Assembly: GCA_023055505.1 (NCBI GenBank)
Contig: JALIRH010000013.1
Location: 9,114,001 to 9,178,000 of the forward strand
Direction of reading: 5' to 3'
DNA from: Callipepla californica brunnescens
Lineage: Eukaryota; Chordata; Aves; Galliformes; Odontophoridae
Length of the DNA stretch: 64,000 bases
In this document: positions 48,401 to 61,300 of the stretch, piece by piece
Numbering within the stretch: position 1 is the stretch's first letter
Layout: each line of letters begins with the position of its first letter
Notes under the pieces: generated by a model
The model's input: the letters and a program-made list of their open reading frames with translations, nothing else
What the model was told of the DNA's origin: nothing
Databases searched by the model: none
Made by a program: the position numbers and the translations under genes

Positions 48401-51250
48401 TAGTTCTCCTAGGGAATAGCCTGGGCTAAGTCTAAATAATATGGAATAGTGAAGGGAAGCAGGATGATACAATTCAGCCTTCTGCAGCATTTTCTGACTT
48501 ACTGCACTGATGTTGCTGGCTTGGAGCCCTTCGCACCGAGTACTGGGACTGCACAATTGGTACAAACATGGCTCTCCACCACAAAGGGCTCTTCATGCAA
48601 TAGTGAAGGATTGCACAGGCTGGTGTGTGAGGGCCTCTCCATGCGGCTCAAGTAGGGGATTTCAAACACAGAAGCTAGATCCTGTTGTCATTACCCATTG
48701 CATATCCTGCAAGTTTTTCATAGAGGCATAAAAGGAAGAGCTCAACATCTGACTAACAAGTACATTCTGAGGAGTGCTTGTGCTATTCCTGTTGTCCAGT
48801 AGAGGATGCCATCTGATTCAAAGCACATGAAAGGTTTAAATGATGCTAAAACTGCAAGAGCGAATTTATAGACCAGACAGGCACTCCAAATGAAGTGATG
48901 AATGTCATATTTTGATAAATTTGAAATATTAATGATGAGTGTGAAGGGAAAGGATAAAAGGACATAGAAAACATTGTCTGGATAAAATTCATCCCTGAAC
49001 TGGTTAAAAAAATACAGTACTCATGAGCTGCCTCCAGGAGGCTGGCTACCTCTTGGAATGGGTGTCTTGCACCATGTTAATCAAGTGAAAAAGATTATCT
49101 TTGCCTTTCCTTGCATTTAGGATACATCTTGATGTAGGACACTGATGTCTGCAAGTCTGTCTTAATCGCTCTTTTCAGGTCAGACAATTTTGATAGTACT
49201 TTTCATTGAATGCCTTTCTTTATTTAGTAAGTGCAGCTAAATTTTTTCATACAAGTTTCTCCTTAGACACGCTTAAGTTAGATATGCTCAAATTACTTAC
49301 AGCCAAACTGATTTTATCTGTCAGTCAGGAATACTTTATAATAGTCAGCTGGTTCATAAGTTTTAGCAAATATCAAGTATAATCAGGACTTCTTCCCTTC
49401 AGAGATTACTCCAGTGTGTCTTTGATAATTCTGATCGCAGAACTTTCTGTTGTCAATTAGCATGCAAATTCACGTTTTAGTACTCTGTAGTCTGCCTCTG
49501 AATTTTAATGGGATACAGCTAACTCCTCATAATACAGTACTAAATGAATAAAGGTACAGAAGTAAGAGGAGGAATTTTCACATGCTTTCACAGGTGCCTA
49601 GGTTTTACTTATCCAGTATCCTGGTGTTTCTATATTTTATGAATGGTGCACAGGTGATTCAACTGGGTTTACTGTTCTTTCCTTCTTCAAGGGGACTGAG
49701 AGAAAGACCTATATGTGCTTCAACAGCAATCACAGCGTTCATGGCAGCCATCAATTTCAGACTCTCCCCTATAAAAACTTATTATCTTTCTGTGTGGGTG
49801 CTGACATTGTAACCCATGTGACCAAACATTGCTGTTCTGCCTTCTGTGCATATTCATGATCAGTTATAGCATTACTAAAAATGCTCGAGAAGTGTCATGT
49901 CCTGCATGTATATTGTTTGCTAGAAATATTAAGTGATTTCTATTCTGATGAGATGGGCAGAGCTTAATCCTTGCAGAGAAGATTTTGGCTAATGTATACA
50001 CCGGTCAAACAAATCATATACGAAAACATTTTGTGTGATCTGGTGTATTTTTTCATAATCTAAACCAGATTTCTGTCACCAAAAAACAATTGCATACAGG
50101 CATCCACTTGAATGGCTACAAGAGTTTTGTGTTCATATGCATTAAATTATGAAGGTTTGCTGTGTATAGCCTGCAAAAGTTGCATGATAACCTTTAGACA
50201 AGCCAGGAACTGGTTTGGTTGAAAAGATTACATAAGGCTCTTGATAACACATAGTGTTAAAGTACAGGCTGTATAAAATGGATATCATTTGCTTGTAAAT
50301 AAAAGATAATAAAAATGAAACATAAATTCAGATGCTAGTGAATCTGTAGCCAAACAATTATTTGTAGAATGCAGAGGGAGGAAAAACTCTTTATGTTGTA
50401 GCCTCAAAGTGTCTAACCATGCATTTAAACTCTTAAAGATCTGTGCTGAGTCTTTAACAAACAGTCTCAGTTAAGGAATTATGAGAATTTTCAGGAATTT
50501 TCTCTTTCTGAGCAAAGGAAGACATCAGCCTCTTTCTTCCTCTCAGCTTTCTGTATTTTTCAGTTTCAACTCAGATTCTTAAGGGCACGTTCAATGTGAA
50601 TTTATTATCCCATTGATAGCTGATATCTTAAAAAGATACTTTAAAATGTGATTGACTGAACTGCATTTGAGGGGAGATGTTCAAGCATTCAAAGTTAAAG
50701 ATTTCAAACACCATCTTGTAATAATCAAATATTTTTGTCATAAAAGAGAATCGGAATTCTCATGCAGTCCTCATCATTCCTCAAAACACATTCTTCAAGA
50801 AAAAAATACAGTATGTTTTGGAGATTTGGAATAAAACTTTGACTGTGTGTTTTCCAGAGCTTCGTAAAATGGGCTTATGATTCATCCCACACTGTCCTTT
50901 TTTTTCCTCAAGGGTTAGAAAGACAATGTTTATATTTTCCAGTTATTTTTTATTTATTTCATCTTTTGGCCATCTCTGTCTATATATGTGTACTTTAAGA
51001 AATAACTTTAGGAAGGAGTTGGGGGGAGATTTTTTTCTGGAAACGATTCTCTCCTTTTGAGAATTAAATATTATGACCACAGCAATGAAATTCATGTGCA
51101 AGCAATTACTATTCTCTCCTCTTCTGTATTAAGAGATTTGTTTAAACAAGCCCAGCATGTTGCAACGGGGATACTCTAGATTGCTCTGCATTACATATAC
51201 TAGATAGAATACTAGAAGACAGCAGAACCATTTTAGCATGCCTCCACCTA
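45406..51250. other. Non-coding DNA
   Basis: No gene or named repeat. An 11-T run lies at 47598-47608. GC-richer patches at 46,190-46,620 and 48,500-48,680 hold short overlapping open frames in several registers with no known domains. An octamer word ATGCAAAT occurs at 49462-49469, which is expected by chance in this much sequence. Confidence 0.5.
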
Positions 51251-51448
51251 TGCTAATTTACCAGCTATCTCGCTGGTGCTAATGAACTGAGACATAATAC
51301 TGTGCTAACAGGGAGTCATGGCTTCCAGTATCCAGCCAAATTTATTTAACTTTAGGCCGAGCATCTCTATGCACTGAATGAAATACTGTGTTGCGTAGAT
51401 ACAAATTGAAGCAGATATTAATGGGCTTTTAATGAACTAACAGAGAAA

Positions 51449-51561
51449 AACAACAACAACAACAACAAAAAACACAAAAAAACCCCACACACTTCTCCGT
51501 ATATTTGTTTGATGTATTTTTCTTTTTCTCTGTGTTCTTAAAAAGTAAACAAAAAAAAAAA
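51449..51561. repeat. (AAC)n microsatellite and A-rich sequence
   Basis: Six AAC units occupy 51449-51466, followed by A-rich sequence and CCCCACACAC. An 11-A run follows at 51551-51561. It is the left edge of a cluster of simple repeats that runs to 52,470. Confidence 0.8.
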
Positions 51562-51642
51562 GAAAAGCTTTTTTAGAGCACAGGAATTACTGGAAAACAA
51601 CTGCCTTTCTAGTATGAAATGTAAGTAAGCAAACAAAAGGGT

Positions 51643-51819
51643 TCCTTTCCATTTCCCTTTTTCTCCCTTTTCCCTTTCCCTTTGCCTTTACCCATTTCCC
51701 ATTTCCCTTTTCCCTTTTCCCTTTTCCCTTTTCCCATTCCCATTCCCATTCCCTTTCCCTTTCCCTTCTCCTTCCCCTTCCCCTTCCCCCTCCTTTTCCT
51801 CTTTTCTCCTTTCTTTCAG
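51643..51819. repeat. Pyrimidine tract, (TTTCCC)n-type
   Basis: About 175 nt that are nearly all T and C on the plus strand, built from TTTCCC, TTTTCCC and CATTCC units, grading into CTTCCC at the right. I count 19 runs of three or more C, mostly spaced by two to four bases. The minus strand therefore carries many GGG runs with short loops, suitable for G-quadruplexes, and the homopurine-homopyrimidine character suits triplex (H-DNA). A minus-strand open frame through it (51587-51898) gives only repeated K, E, R and G and is an artefact of the repeat. Confidence 0.9.
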
Positions 51820-52016
51820 TCATTTGGACATATGAATGGTAAATAAACTCCAAAAACACAATGAAACATAATCCTGATACTGCCTTCTGCTCCAGCATTT
51901 AGTGTATTCCCTACCATGAAGTCAGAATTTACATGTTTATTAAAAAAGAGTAAATATATGTCAATTTATGTGAAAGATTTCTGTGCAACTAGACACTTCT
52001 CTGGAAAGCAGTTAAA

Positions 52017-52040
52017 AAACAAACAAACAAACAAACAAAC
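52017..52040. repeat. (AAAC)6 microsatellite
   Basis: Six perfect AAAC units, directly followed by CAAAAAACAC. Confidence 0.9.
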
Positions 52041-52445
52041 CAAAAAACACTAATATTGTGATATTTGGGATATTTACACCAGAAATAGAGTTCGGCTGAG
52101 AAGTGTGGAGGTTTGAAGTTTTGCATCTGCTTAAATTTCAGCCTCTCATTTAACCTGATGTAGCGATTCACTGGCTCTCACTGCAGTCTGCCTTCTTGAA
52201 CCAGAAAGTAAGAACCAGCTCTCCCTGTGTTGTCTGTGTCAATGCTTTTTAGTACAGTTTCTCTATTCAGCAGAGATTCTTTCTAAATGTGAGATACAGA
52301 TTTTGGTTTTCCATAGTAATTTCAAGAGACCAGACTTTGTAAGGCACATTGACAGGAAACAAATTTAGCAAACTGAATACAACCAAGCAGATTATTTTCT
52401 TGTATAATCTAAGTGCTGAATCTGGCTTAACCATTTTCTATTATT

Positions 52446-52470
52446 TTTTGTTTTGTTTTGTTTTGTTTTG
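52446..52470. repeat. (TTTTG)5 microsatellite
   Basis: Five perfect TTTTG units on the plus strand, equivalent to CAAAA on the minus strand. It is the right edge of the simple-repeat cluster. Confidence 0.9.
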
Positions 52471-55400
52471 GTAGATGATAAACAAACCCCTATTCCTCAT
52501 AGTCATGTTTGAAGGATCACATTACAGTGTCTAATTAAAGAGGCATAAAAGGGGACAGCCTGGAATATTTCAAAACTCTTCACAGAATGCTGGAATAAAT
52601 CAGTGAACATGTAAATGGCAGTTTATCTAGTGCTTGTAGAGCAGAGCAGGAAGCATGGGAGGGACCATTTCATTACAGTGTAAAAGAGAAAAAGAGTCTG
52701 TGGGGATCTTCAGGGAACAAAGCAGTGATGAGTCCACCAGAGTCCCAGGGCAGAAAACAGGAGCTCAACTCCAGGTGCCCACTGTGGTGGTGGTTCAAGG
52801 TATCCTCACACTGTCTCTCCTTTCCGTAGTGTTTGACTCCTTTCCCATTGAGTGCCTCTTGGGCATTGCTACCTCCAGGCCCAGCTGTGCTATAATAGCA
52901 CAGGCATATTGTTTTGACATCTGATATGGAAGATATGGAGAAAAGTTACAGAGCACTTCCTCCTCAATATCACTCATCTATCTTAGGTTGCCTTAAAGCA
53001 ATTCAGCTGTTCGTCCTTTGCTGTCTGTCCTCCCTTTGTTACTACAGCCAAACTTCTCTACCTCTGGTGGATCCTGAAGCTTTAGAATTCCCTCTACAAG
53101 AGCTGACAGAATGTCCTTTTGCATTTTCCCTCTTATTTAATGGAACTTATTCATGCCTGTTCTGTTTCACATTCCTGGCCAATGTAAAAATGTTTCAGAC
53201 CACTAGGTGATAAATCCTGCAGCATGCCAAGTCACTTGGGAATATGCACAAATCTCAGAGCACAGATATAATGTGCTTTCATGAGAAGCACCATTAAGTC
53301 AGTGGGCTGCTTTATTACACATTAAAGCTTTGACACTGCTCATTAAGGCTAATAGCAACATTCCCTGTACATTCAGGAGAACACACCTCAGATCAACTTT
53401 CTGAAGTGACTTTAGGTATGGTTCCTTGAAAGGGCATGTAATAGAATTCTGTCCCGGGTGTATTTTATTGTACCTGTAGGGATGTAATTTCAAAAGGAGG
53501 AAATAACAGGGGAATAGTAGGAAAGGTTATGTTTTTAATTTTTTTTTTTACACTTTTTGCTTCTACTTGAAATGCGATGCAAAATCCTGAGGCTACTTAC
53601 AGAATAAGATATTAGCCTCTTTTGTTCATCCTTTGTTCTTACTAAAGCATTTATATTATTCATTCACCTATGCATTCACCCTCTATTTCACGTGTTTCTT
53701 TCAGAGATAGAGCCTTTTACAACAACATTCCAAAATCTTTCTCAGGGGGCAACGATTCACTCAAAGCACAAGAAGCACAAGGTGAAAAATAATCTTTACA
53801 TTTTCATAGTCATCTCATGTTTGGTCTGAATTAAGACTACAGAAGGACAACGAATGCATTTTAGTATTTATTTTCTTTCATAGTAGGCTGATGTGTTAGA
53901 TCAAAATATTTTGTGTTTGAAATCAATATCAGAATAATGTGCTAAGTAAATCTTGCTGTTTTCTCTGTCTCAGCCTCATGTTTAGACTGTTGGTTGTTTG
54001 AGGTCTGTCATTTTTTCATCACTCTGTGACAGTTGTTATGTTATTGCTTAATAATAATTTTCAGAATTTAAATATAATAAAAGCACAGGACTTGGTTCTG
54101 CTGCACACTGTAAGCTACCTGCCCATCACTGCTTACTAAATTCTGGGTTTACTGTACTGTATTCTGGATGATGCCCATAGCTTACATATCAGGCTCGTTC
54201 TGTTGAACCCCTTCCAGCCCTTCACTCAGTGCTGATCTGGACCAAACCCGTCTCCATACAATGCTGTACGTAGCATTCTCTAACAAATAGTTTAGGAGGT
54301 GATGCAAGATATCCAGGTTAAGTTTTACCAGACTAACTTCCTTGAAATCTTTAAGGAAGATCCTCTGAAGATTTTATGCAATTATTGACAACCCTCATTT
54401 CTCTCTTTCCAGTTATCTTTCTTTTGTTCTTTATGCTTTTCTCAACCTTTTTTTTCCTTGTTCCATTTTTCTGACATAGTTTTTCAGTTTGAAATACCTT
54501 CACATTTCTGGTATTCCTTTGCCTGGCAGTATAATGCTTTAGGGACAGTTTGTGAGGATATGGGTTGAGAAGACAAACGTATGACAATTGGACAAGGATT
54601 TAGATAAGGATAGAAAACTAATGAATGCTTTACTTATGCATTTGATTAATTACACATTGTTTATTTAGACACCTGTTGCAATTCTAACCTGCATCTGCTT
54701 ACCCTTTAAAATACATAATAAGGAGTTTGATAAAAAGTAAGCTACAAAGTTAGAAAGTGTGTGATTACTGTAATTATATTTAAGTTGCCTAAAAGTTAGG
54801 TATTTATTCTCTAATAGCTGTCTGGAGCCTTCTGATTACCAGTGAATGTCCCATGCTTTGGCTGGTGCTCAGAGAATCAAAATGAGCTGCTCTGCAAATT
54901 TGTTTGATGTTAACAAAGGAAGAGTCAAACATTATTGCTAGAATTTTTTCACACAATCTAAAATGTAAATTATTGTTCTCCTTCCTATCTTATTAATCTA
55001 ATTTGATATATGTTTCTGTGTATTCTGGTGTTTACACTCTGCTGCAGGTAATGTGACTATTTAGATAAAGTAAACAAATGTGTTTTATGCAAGCTTCCTG
55101 ACAGTATGATCATGTACATATCACAGATAGTAAATACTTGAGTTTCTTTGGTTGCAATGAAGTACAAATTTGCTGTAGAAATTGTTTATCTTGCTAAGTA
55201 AAAATGCAAAGCAAAAATATTGTATTCAAATATTTTAGTAGCACATATAAAAATTACTCAGAATGTTGTGGATTCGTCTCCTCTTACCAAATAAAACATG
55301 GTTGTTTTTTGCCGAACTGTCTGAGAACCCAGAGAAATGGAAATTCAGGTCCACTTTCATATGCTTTTGCATAGATTCATAGTCCAAGTATTAGCTGGAA

Positions 55401-58154
55401 AGTCAAGCCTGACAGGAAACAAGTAGACACTTAGGGACTTAAAAGGAGAGAGTCGATGGGCAATTTAACAGTCATGTTTTGAGTAGCCAATAACAAGGAT
55501 GTCAGAAACTAAGAGCATAGTGTTGCTTTTATTTGGCAGTAACTTTGTTTATCCATTGTTTATGAGACCTAAAATGATGGAAAGAAATTAGTGAGCAATA
55601 CAGAGGTATGAGCACTGAGTACAAGGAATGAGAAAAACATACAGGAACGGGTTGGTTTATGCACTGCCATTGAAGAGAAGGGGGCTCAGAACAGTCTGGT
55701 TGGTGAAACAAGCAGAGAATGTTGCAAGATTCATTCTGCAGGTTTCTTTCTCTTCATTTTTTTTCATACTGAGAAAGTCAGTGCAGGAAAAGGAAACAAG
55801 AATGATTCCATTAAAGAAGGACAAGGTAGGGAAGGAACAAATATAGTGCTGAAGCAATGTGTTTTTGCTGTATCTTCAGTGGCTGAGTTGCTGTAAGGGG
55901 AAACTCAGCCAGTGCATCAGCAAGACCCAGGGGCACAATGTGATGGCACTAGTGGCAATGAAACATGATAGAAGCAGGCATGCCTGTTCTGAGAGGTTTT
56001 GTCTAGTTCTGATCTCATTCATTTCAGTGTGATAGAAAACGCTCCGCAGGAGTCAGAGGAATTGCACAGGCTTAAAAATGATGTGGGTAAAATCAGGATC
56101 AGGACATTTGTTTCCTGGTTGAAAAGAAATATTCAGACTCAAATTTAAATCCCTAGAAATAAATTTAAACAAGAATGATGGTTCACATGTAATAGCACTA
56201 TGGATGCTGGCAGGAGTATGGACAAGCAGCCATACAATATCCTTTTTCTTCTTCTTGTCATGATCTAAAAGCTGACACAAAACCATCATGTATGATATTG
56301 TCTATTAATTGGATTATGCTTTATGAAATGTGCAATTTTTCTGATATTAGTACATGGCATGCAGGGAAACTGAAGCTCAGGCATGGTGTTCAGATAATCC
56401 TTTGATCTGCTATTCTTCACAGTGTCATGCCAGACAATCTCGGGGAGTAGCTGCTAGGGTACTTAGATAAGAATGCTAATGAAAAAGGAAATTATCTCAG
56501 ATGGATCTGCAGGTTAAAGGACAGCAGTTCATCTGGGAATTAGTGACATTCATATTCTCTAATACTATCATTATTACACTGCTATCCTAGCTAATTTTTA
56601 CTGGATGAAGTAGTAGCAATACTTATACTTAGAATCCTTGCAATTTCTTATTATAGAGTGTTCTTATAACCTTTATTTGAACAGTTCCAACACCTCAACT
56701 ACTTGCAAAAGACCTTTGAAATTCAGTAGGGTGGAAGCCCTCAAGGTAATAAGTGTTTTCAATGAGAATCAGTTGGGATCTTTCTGTAAAAGATGTAGAG
56801 GCTTTCATGTTGAAAAATGCTGACTTCCATGAAGTGAATCTTTCCAATCCTGAACTTTGGACAGATGCAGAATGGAAGGTCTGGTCCAAATGAGGGAGAA
56901 AAAAAATACATGACCTGTCCAATAAGCACAATGGAAATGAAACAAAATTGCCTACTTGAGAAGCGCATCAGACACTTAAAATACTTAGAATCCATCTTGC
57001 ATCAGGCTCAGTTTTAATTAATGCTCTAACAATATCTCGAACCTGTACTTTTAATGTATTAGCTGTGCCATAACATCTGAGCTCTGTGATTTGTAGTTAC
57101 TCCTTCTCGTTGTCATTACTGAAAACAATCCTAATTTTGTTATGTGTTAATTTGCCAGTAGTATGGAAACTACGCTAGGCACCTGCATGTGCAAAAATAT
57201 AGGCGGATATGAAAGAGGAAGGCAGACCTTGCTGAGTTCTGCAGAAAAGTCTGGCCCCACTCATAAATATACTGGATTACATAGAAGTGAACCATGCCAT
57301 CTCTACAAAGCCAATTTTAAATGGGTGAGACTCCAGGGTTAGAGTTATTGCAAGATTATAAGGACCACAACTTGTAATGTCTGTGGTATACTCATTCCCA
57401 GACTGGTTGGTCTATTTCAGCAGAAATAGCATAGCTCCTTCTGCGACGGTATGTCTTCCAAACATCTTCATCTGAAAGATGAAGTTATTCTGTAACTCAG
57501 ACACCAGCAGGGGAAAGTCTGTCAGTTCATAAAAAGTGTTACTTCCAAATTCCAGATTATATGGCTTTTAAGTGCTCTGATTCTGTTCCCTACTAATTAC
57601 ATCCTCCTCTACATGTACTTGGTTAGTTTAGTAGTGTTTCTCATACAATAAATAAAACGGGCAGTTATCCAATTCCTCTTTTGCAGCGGGTAAAATTGTT
57701 AATCACCTGCAGTACTCTCACACTGCAGCATGGCAGGGGATAACAAACACACATTAGAGGATGGCAGTAACAGAGCATTCTTCTCTGAGCTGTATGGCAC
57801 TGTGTAGTGAAAGTGTTAGTCAATAGAAGCTATTTTACTCCATTGAATTTCTTCTCTATTTGAGAAGTGAGTGTAATGGCCATGGAAAATGTTCATATGA
57901 TACCTCTATGAACACAAATCCTCTGCTATAACACAGTAGTGATGCAACATGGATTTGTATTACTTTTGACCTGGCTGGTCAGCTCTAGAAGTTACTTGTT
58001 GGTGCAGCTGCCACTGCTCCTCTGCCCTGAAAAAAAGAGACCGAGGAGTATAAGTGAGAGGGGATGTGTCTATTGGAAACAGACTGAGATCTTAGAAATT
58101 ATTCAACAAAAGAAAAACCAAATACAAATTAGTTGTATTTCTGTCACAAACTAG
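52471..58154. other. Non-coding DNA
   Basis: No gene or clear repeat. Open frames reach 98 codons (52914-53210, plus) and none shows a known domain. A short stretch at about 56,355-56,378 (GGGAAACTGAAGCTCAGGCA) resembles an antisense MIR core but is too short to call. Confidence 0.5.
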
Positions 58155-58353
58155 AGAGCTTACAAGCAGGAAAGGGACCAACTTTTGGCACGATCTGATA
58201 ATGATAGGACAAGGGGAATGGCCTTAACCTAAAAGAGAGGAGGTTTAAGTTAGATATTAGGAAGAAATGTTTTACTCAGAGGGTGATGAGTCACTGGCAT
58301 TGCTGACCATAGAAGCTGGGGCTGCCCCATCCCTGGAGGTGCCTGAGGCTAGT
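58155..58353 (+). mobile_element. CR1 LINE fragment lacking its 3' end
   Basis: Plus-strand CR1 sequence of about 200 bp. Recognisable parts are GATAATGATAGGACAAGGGG with AATGGCCTTAACCTAAAAGA, AGGTTTAAGTTAGATATTAG followed by GAAGAAATGTTTTACTCAGAGGG, and CTGCCCCATCCCTGGAGG, matching the ORF2 C-terminal region. The match ends near GGCTAG at 58353. The following 3' UTR boxes (GATGATCTTT, ATTCTATGA) are absent. CR1 insertions normally keep the 3' end because reverse transcription starts there, so this copy was probably cut by a later deletion or rearrangement. Confidence 0.9.
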
Positions 58354-61300
58354 TTCAATACTTCCTCTGTGAAACGGAAGAAATATCATTTCCTTACTTT
58401 TCTAAAGCTGCAAGAGTCTCTGTTATCATTTTAACACTAGAGCATTGGAGGCTGAGGAACTGCAAACTATTTTTTCCAAATTTATTCTATTTAATTACAC
58501 TCTTTGTTTCTTCTATCAGTCTCAATTAAGTTTTACACAAAATTACATGCAAAAATCCTTAGAATTCTTTCACAATCAGATCCTCCTTCCTCTGTGCAGT
58601 TCTTAGTGCAATTGAGTCCAGAAAGCAAAGTGAGGGAAACCTTGGCAATGTGTGACTACAACATTTGCAAACCAATCAGTATTTACAGTAAAGTATTGTT
58701 AGTTTCAGGATGAATGGAATTAACAGATGATCACTAGCTAATAAGTTATTAATAAATTGTTGATTATCAGTATTATGTATGCATGTTGCAAGCTTTTCTG
58801 TCTGGATTTAGCCCATCTCATATGAGAATGAAAGAATCTCACAATTTGTTTTCCCAACTCTCTGTATCCTCCAACTGCTGTTTTTGATTTTGTTTTTCCA
58901 CTTTCTGTAACCAGAAAGCTACAAGAGAGTTTTCAAGTATAACCACTCTTTGTACTGGCTGTAAAGTAATTTTCTCATTTTCCTTTCAGTAAAGGTCTGT
59001 CTTGCTATTGCCTTTTAAATGGCTCACTGCAGATGTGCTTTAATACCTCAGACAGTTTGGTCTCTTCCTTAGTTTCTTTCAGAGGGCAGAGTTCTCTGTT
59101 TTCAGAAAATATTAATACTGCTTTGATGACACATTAAGCTGCCTTTAAAAGCCATAGCTTTTATAAAAGTTGGTGCAGTTTTTTGTTTTTTTTTCATTAG
59201 AACTGCAGCTAAACAAATTTTAGCTGAGTAAAAAAAAGTCATAAAGGCAAAATATTAAAATATAGAAATGGAATATTAAAATTTTCATGTTGGGTACTGA
59301 AAACTAGTTCCCTAAGTAAGCTTAGGTAACAAAATTTAGATCTAGATTCCTCTTAGGTAGATGTTGGCAAACGTTGGATGCTCGCAATTCTAGCATTTGT
59401 CATTTAGAATGGTAGGCTGAAAATTCCCAGGCACCTGTTCAATGCACGTCTATGGATCCAGTTTGGGTCATACCCGGAATGTGATTATAGTGCCAATGAG
59501 TGATTCCAAAGCAGATATGGCTGCCACAGTTCTCACCATGGTGGTGCTGAGTTATGTATCTCCAGCACAGAAAGAGAAGTCATGCACTCTTTCCACAACA
59601 CATAGGAAGATGCATGTATCTTAGGCAGGTGTCCCTATCACTCAGTAGCCTTTCTCAAGGTTATACCTTAATTAACACTTGAGATACATAAAGAAGTGGG
59701 GACAATGAAACTCTTGCAGATCAAGTGAGGCTGAAGTAATCTGATATATAAGCACTGTGAAGTGAAAGCAGAAGCCCCCAAATTGAATTTTTTAGGTCAA
59801 GGAACAGTCTCAAAAACCTGCTCAATGCTCTTTTTTCCCTCAAATATGTAAGAGCTTGACTTTGTTCATGAAACCATCTGTGTATATAATTTTGTACATA
59901 TTAATGATGTTTTTGTAGGAAAGTGTAAAGGTCTAGGAATAAATTACAGTTTCCAATGGTCTTTGAAAATCAATGAGAAAAATACAGTGTTCTATAATTT
60001 GTTTTCTCTTTCATCTAACCAATTTTAGCATGCTTGCTCAGAAAATAGAAAACATGAATCATACTGAGATTTCATCACAGGTGAAACTAAACACAGCTTA
60101 TAGAAATTTACTCTTTGCTACAGATCTATTTCAGCTGAAAGTTATTATACACTTCCTCCAATATAATGTGTTCCAGTTTCTCCACTGTTTCCATTCTTTC
60201 TTGGCTGTTGTTTTTTTTTCATCTAGGAACAAAATGAAATGCAGATTAAACATATACTGGAAAGCAAGTTTTTTCTTCCATCTCCTACTTCACAAGCTAT
60301 GTGTGCTGTATTAGAAAATTTCCTTCTGTGCTTGTGTTTATCAAGCCAGATTGTATTAGATAGAACCTTTATTTTTGGTAGTGTTTGTTTTATTTAATGA
60401 AATTCTATCTATACTTTAAAAACCTCCACTTCAGCACTGCGCTGGAATTATTTTAGGAGACAAAATGAAGATTACAAGCACATTTCAGTTATCATAAATC
60501 TCTTTTAGCTCCAAGTGATAGGTGAGTTTATTCCAACAAGGTACCAGGCAGAGACCGTTTTGAATGTGGAAAAGATGATTTGTTGTCAACTCATAATTTT
60601 GTATGTATAAGTTATTTGTTTAGGAAGACTGTTTGTCTTAATCCATTAGTTCAAAAGAAGGTTACTGTATTAAAGAATCAATAATGGTTGCTTAATATGC
60701 AAAGGCATACAGCGAATATGCAACCAGGATTAACAGTATCACTTTTTAAATCCCTACTTGATACTGAGCATCTCTAAGAAGGATCTGAAGGCCTTTCTCT
60801 CAGTACACAAAGTGGCCAGAGGTGTTCCTAATGTCTACACTGTGGAACCAAGGTGTCTGCACTTGAAAAACTTTTGAAGGCTAATCCCAGGCTCTACCCG
60901 TCCTCTTTTCATACATGCTTAACAAATATAGTCCCTTTACTTACATATTTTGTTTAGATGTATTTTATTTGTATGCAGTTGCATTTAATGAGTTGTTGAC
61001 CACCAGAGAAAAACTCAAGCATATCCAAATCTGGCATCAAACACAAGCAAACCCACAGTTGTTTCTTTTCCTCTTAGAGAATGATAGAACAGAAGAAGAA
61101 ATGATTATCAATAGCAGATGCTCACAAGACTGCATGATAGGAGATGCTTGCCTTGTTAGGTCTTGACTTAGGAAATGTTTCCATTCATAATACAGCTGAC
61201 TTTTAGTAGGATTTGAAGTTATTAGTGATCTTCAGATCCCTGTAATTAGGAGACCTTCACCTGCCAAGGATGCTGTGTTTGGTTCTACTTTTGCTTGTTT

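Noticed and set aside
49462..49469. Octamer ATGCAAAT, also at 15576, 36762 (reverse) and 43486 (reverse)
   Set aside because: Four copies in 64 kb of AT-rich DNA are near chance, and none is paired with a properly spaced SOX site.
51587..51898. Minus-strand open frame of 103 codons rich in K, E, R and G
   Set aside because: It is the translation of the TTTCCC-type pyrimidine tract; the repeated GKGK/REREWEW pattern reflects the repeat, not a protein.
56355..56378. GGGAAACTGAAGCTCAGGCA resembling an antisense MIR core
   Set aside because: The match is too short and the flanks do not continue the MIR pattern.
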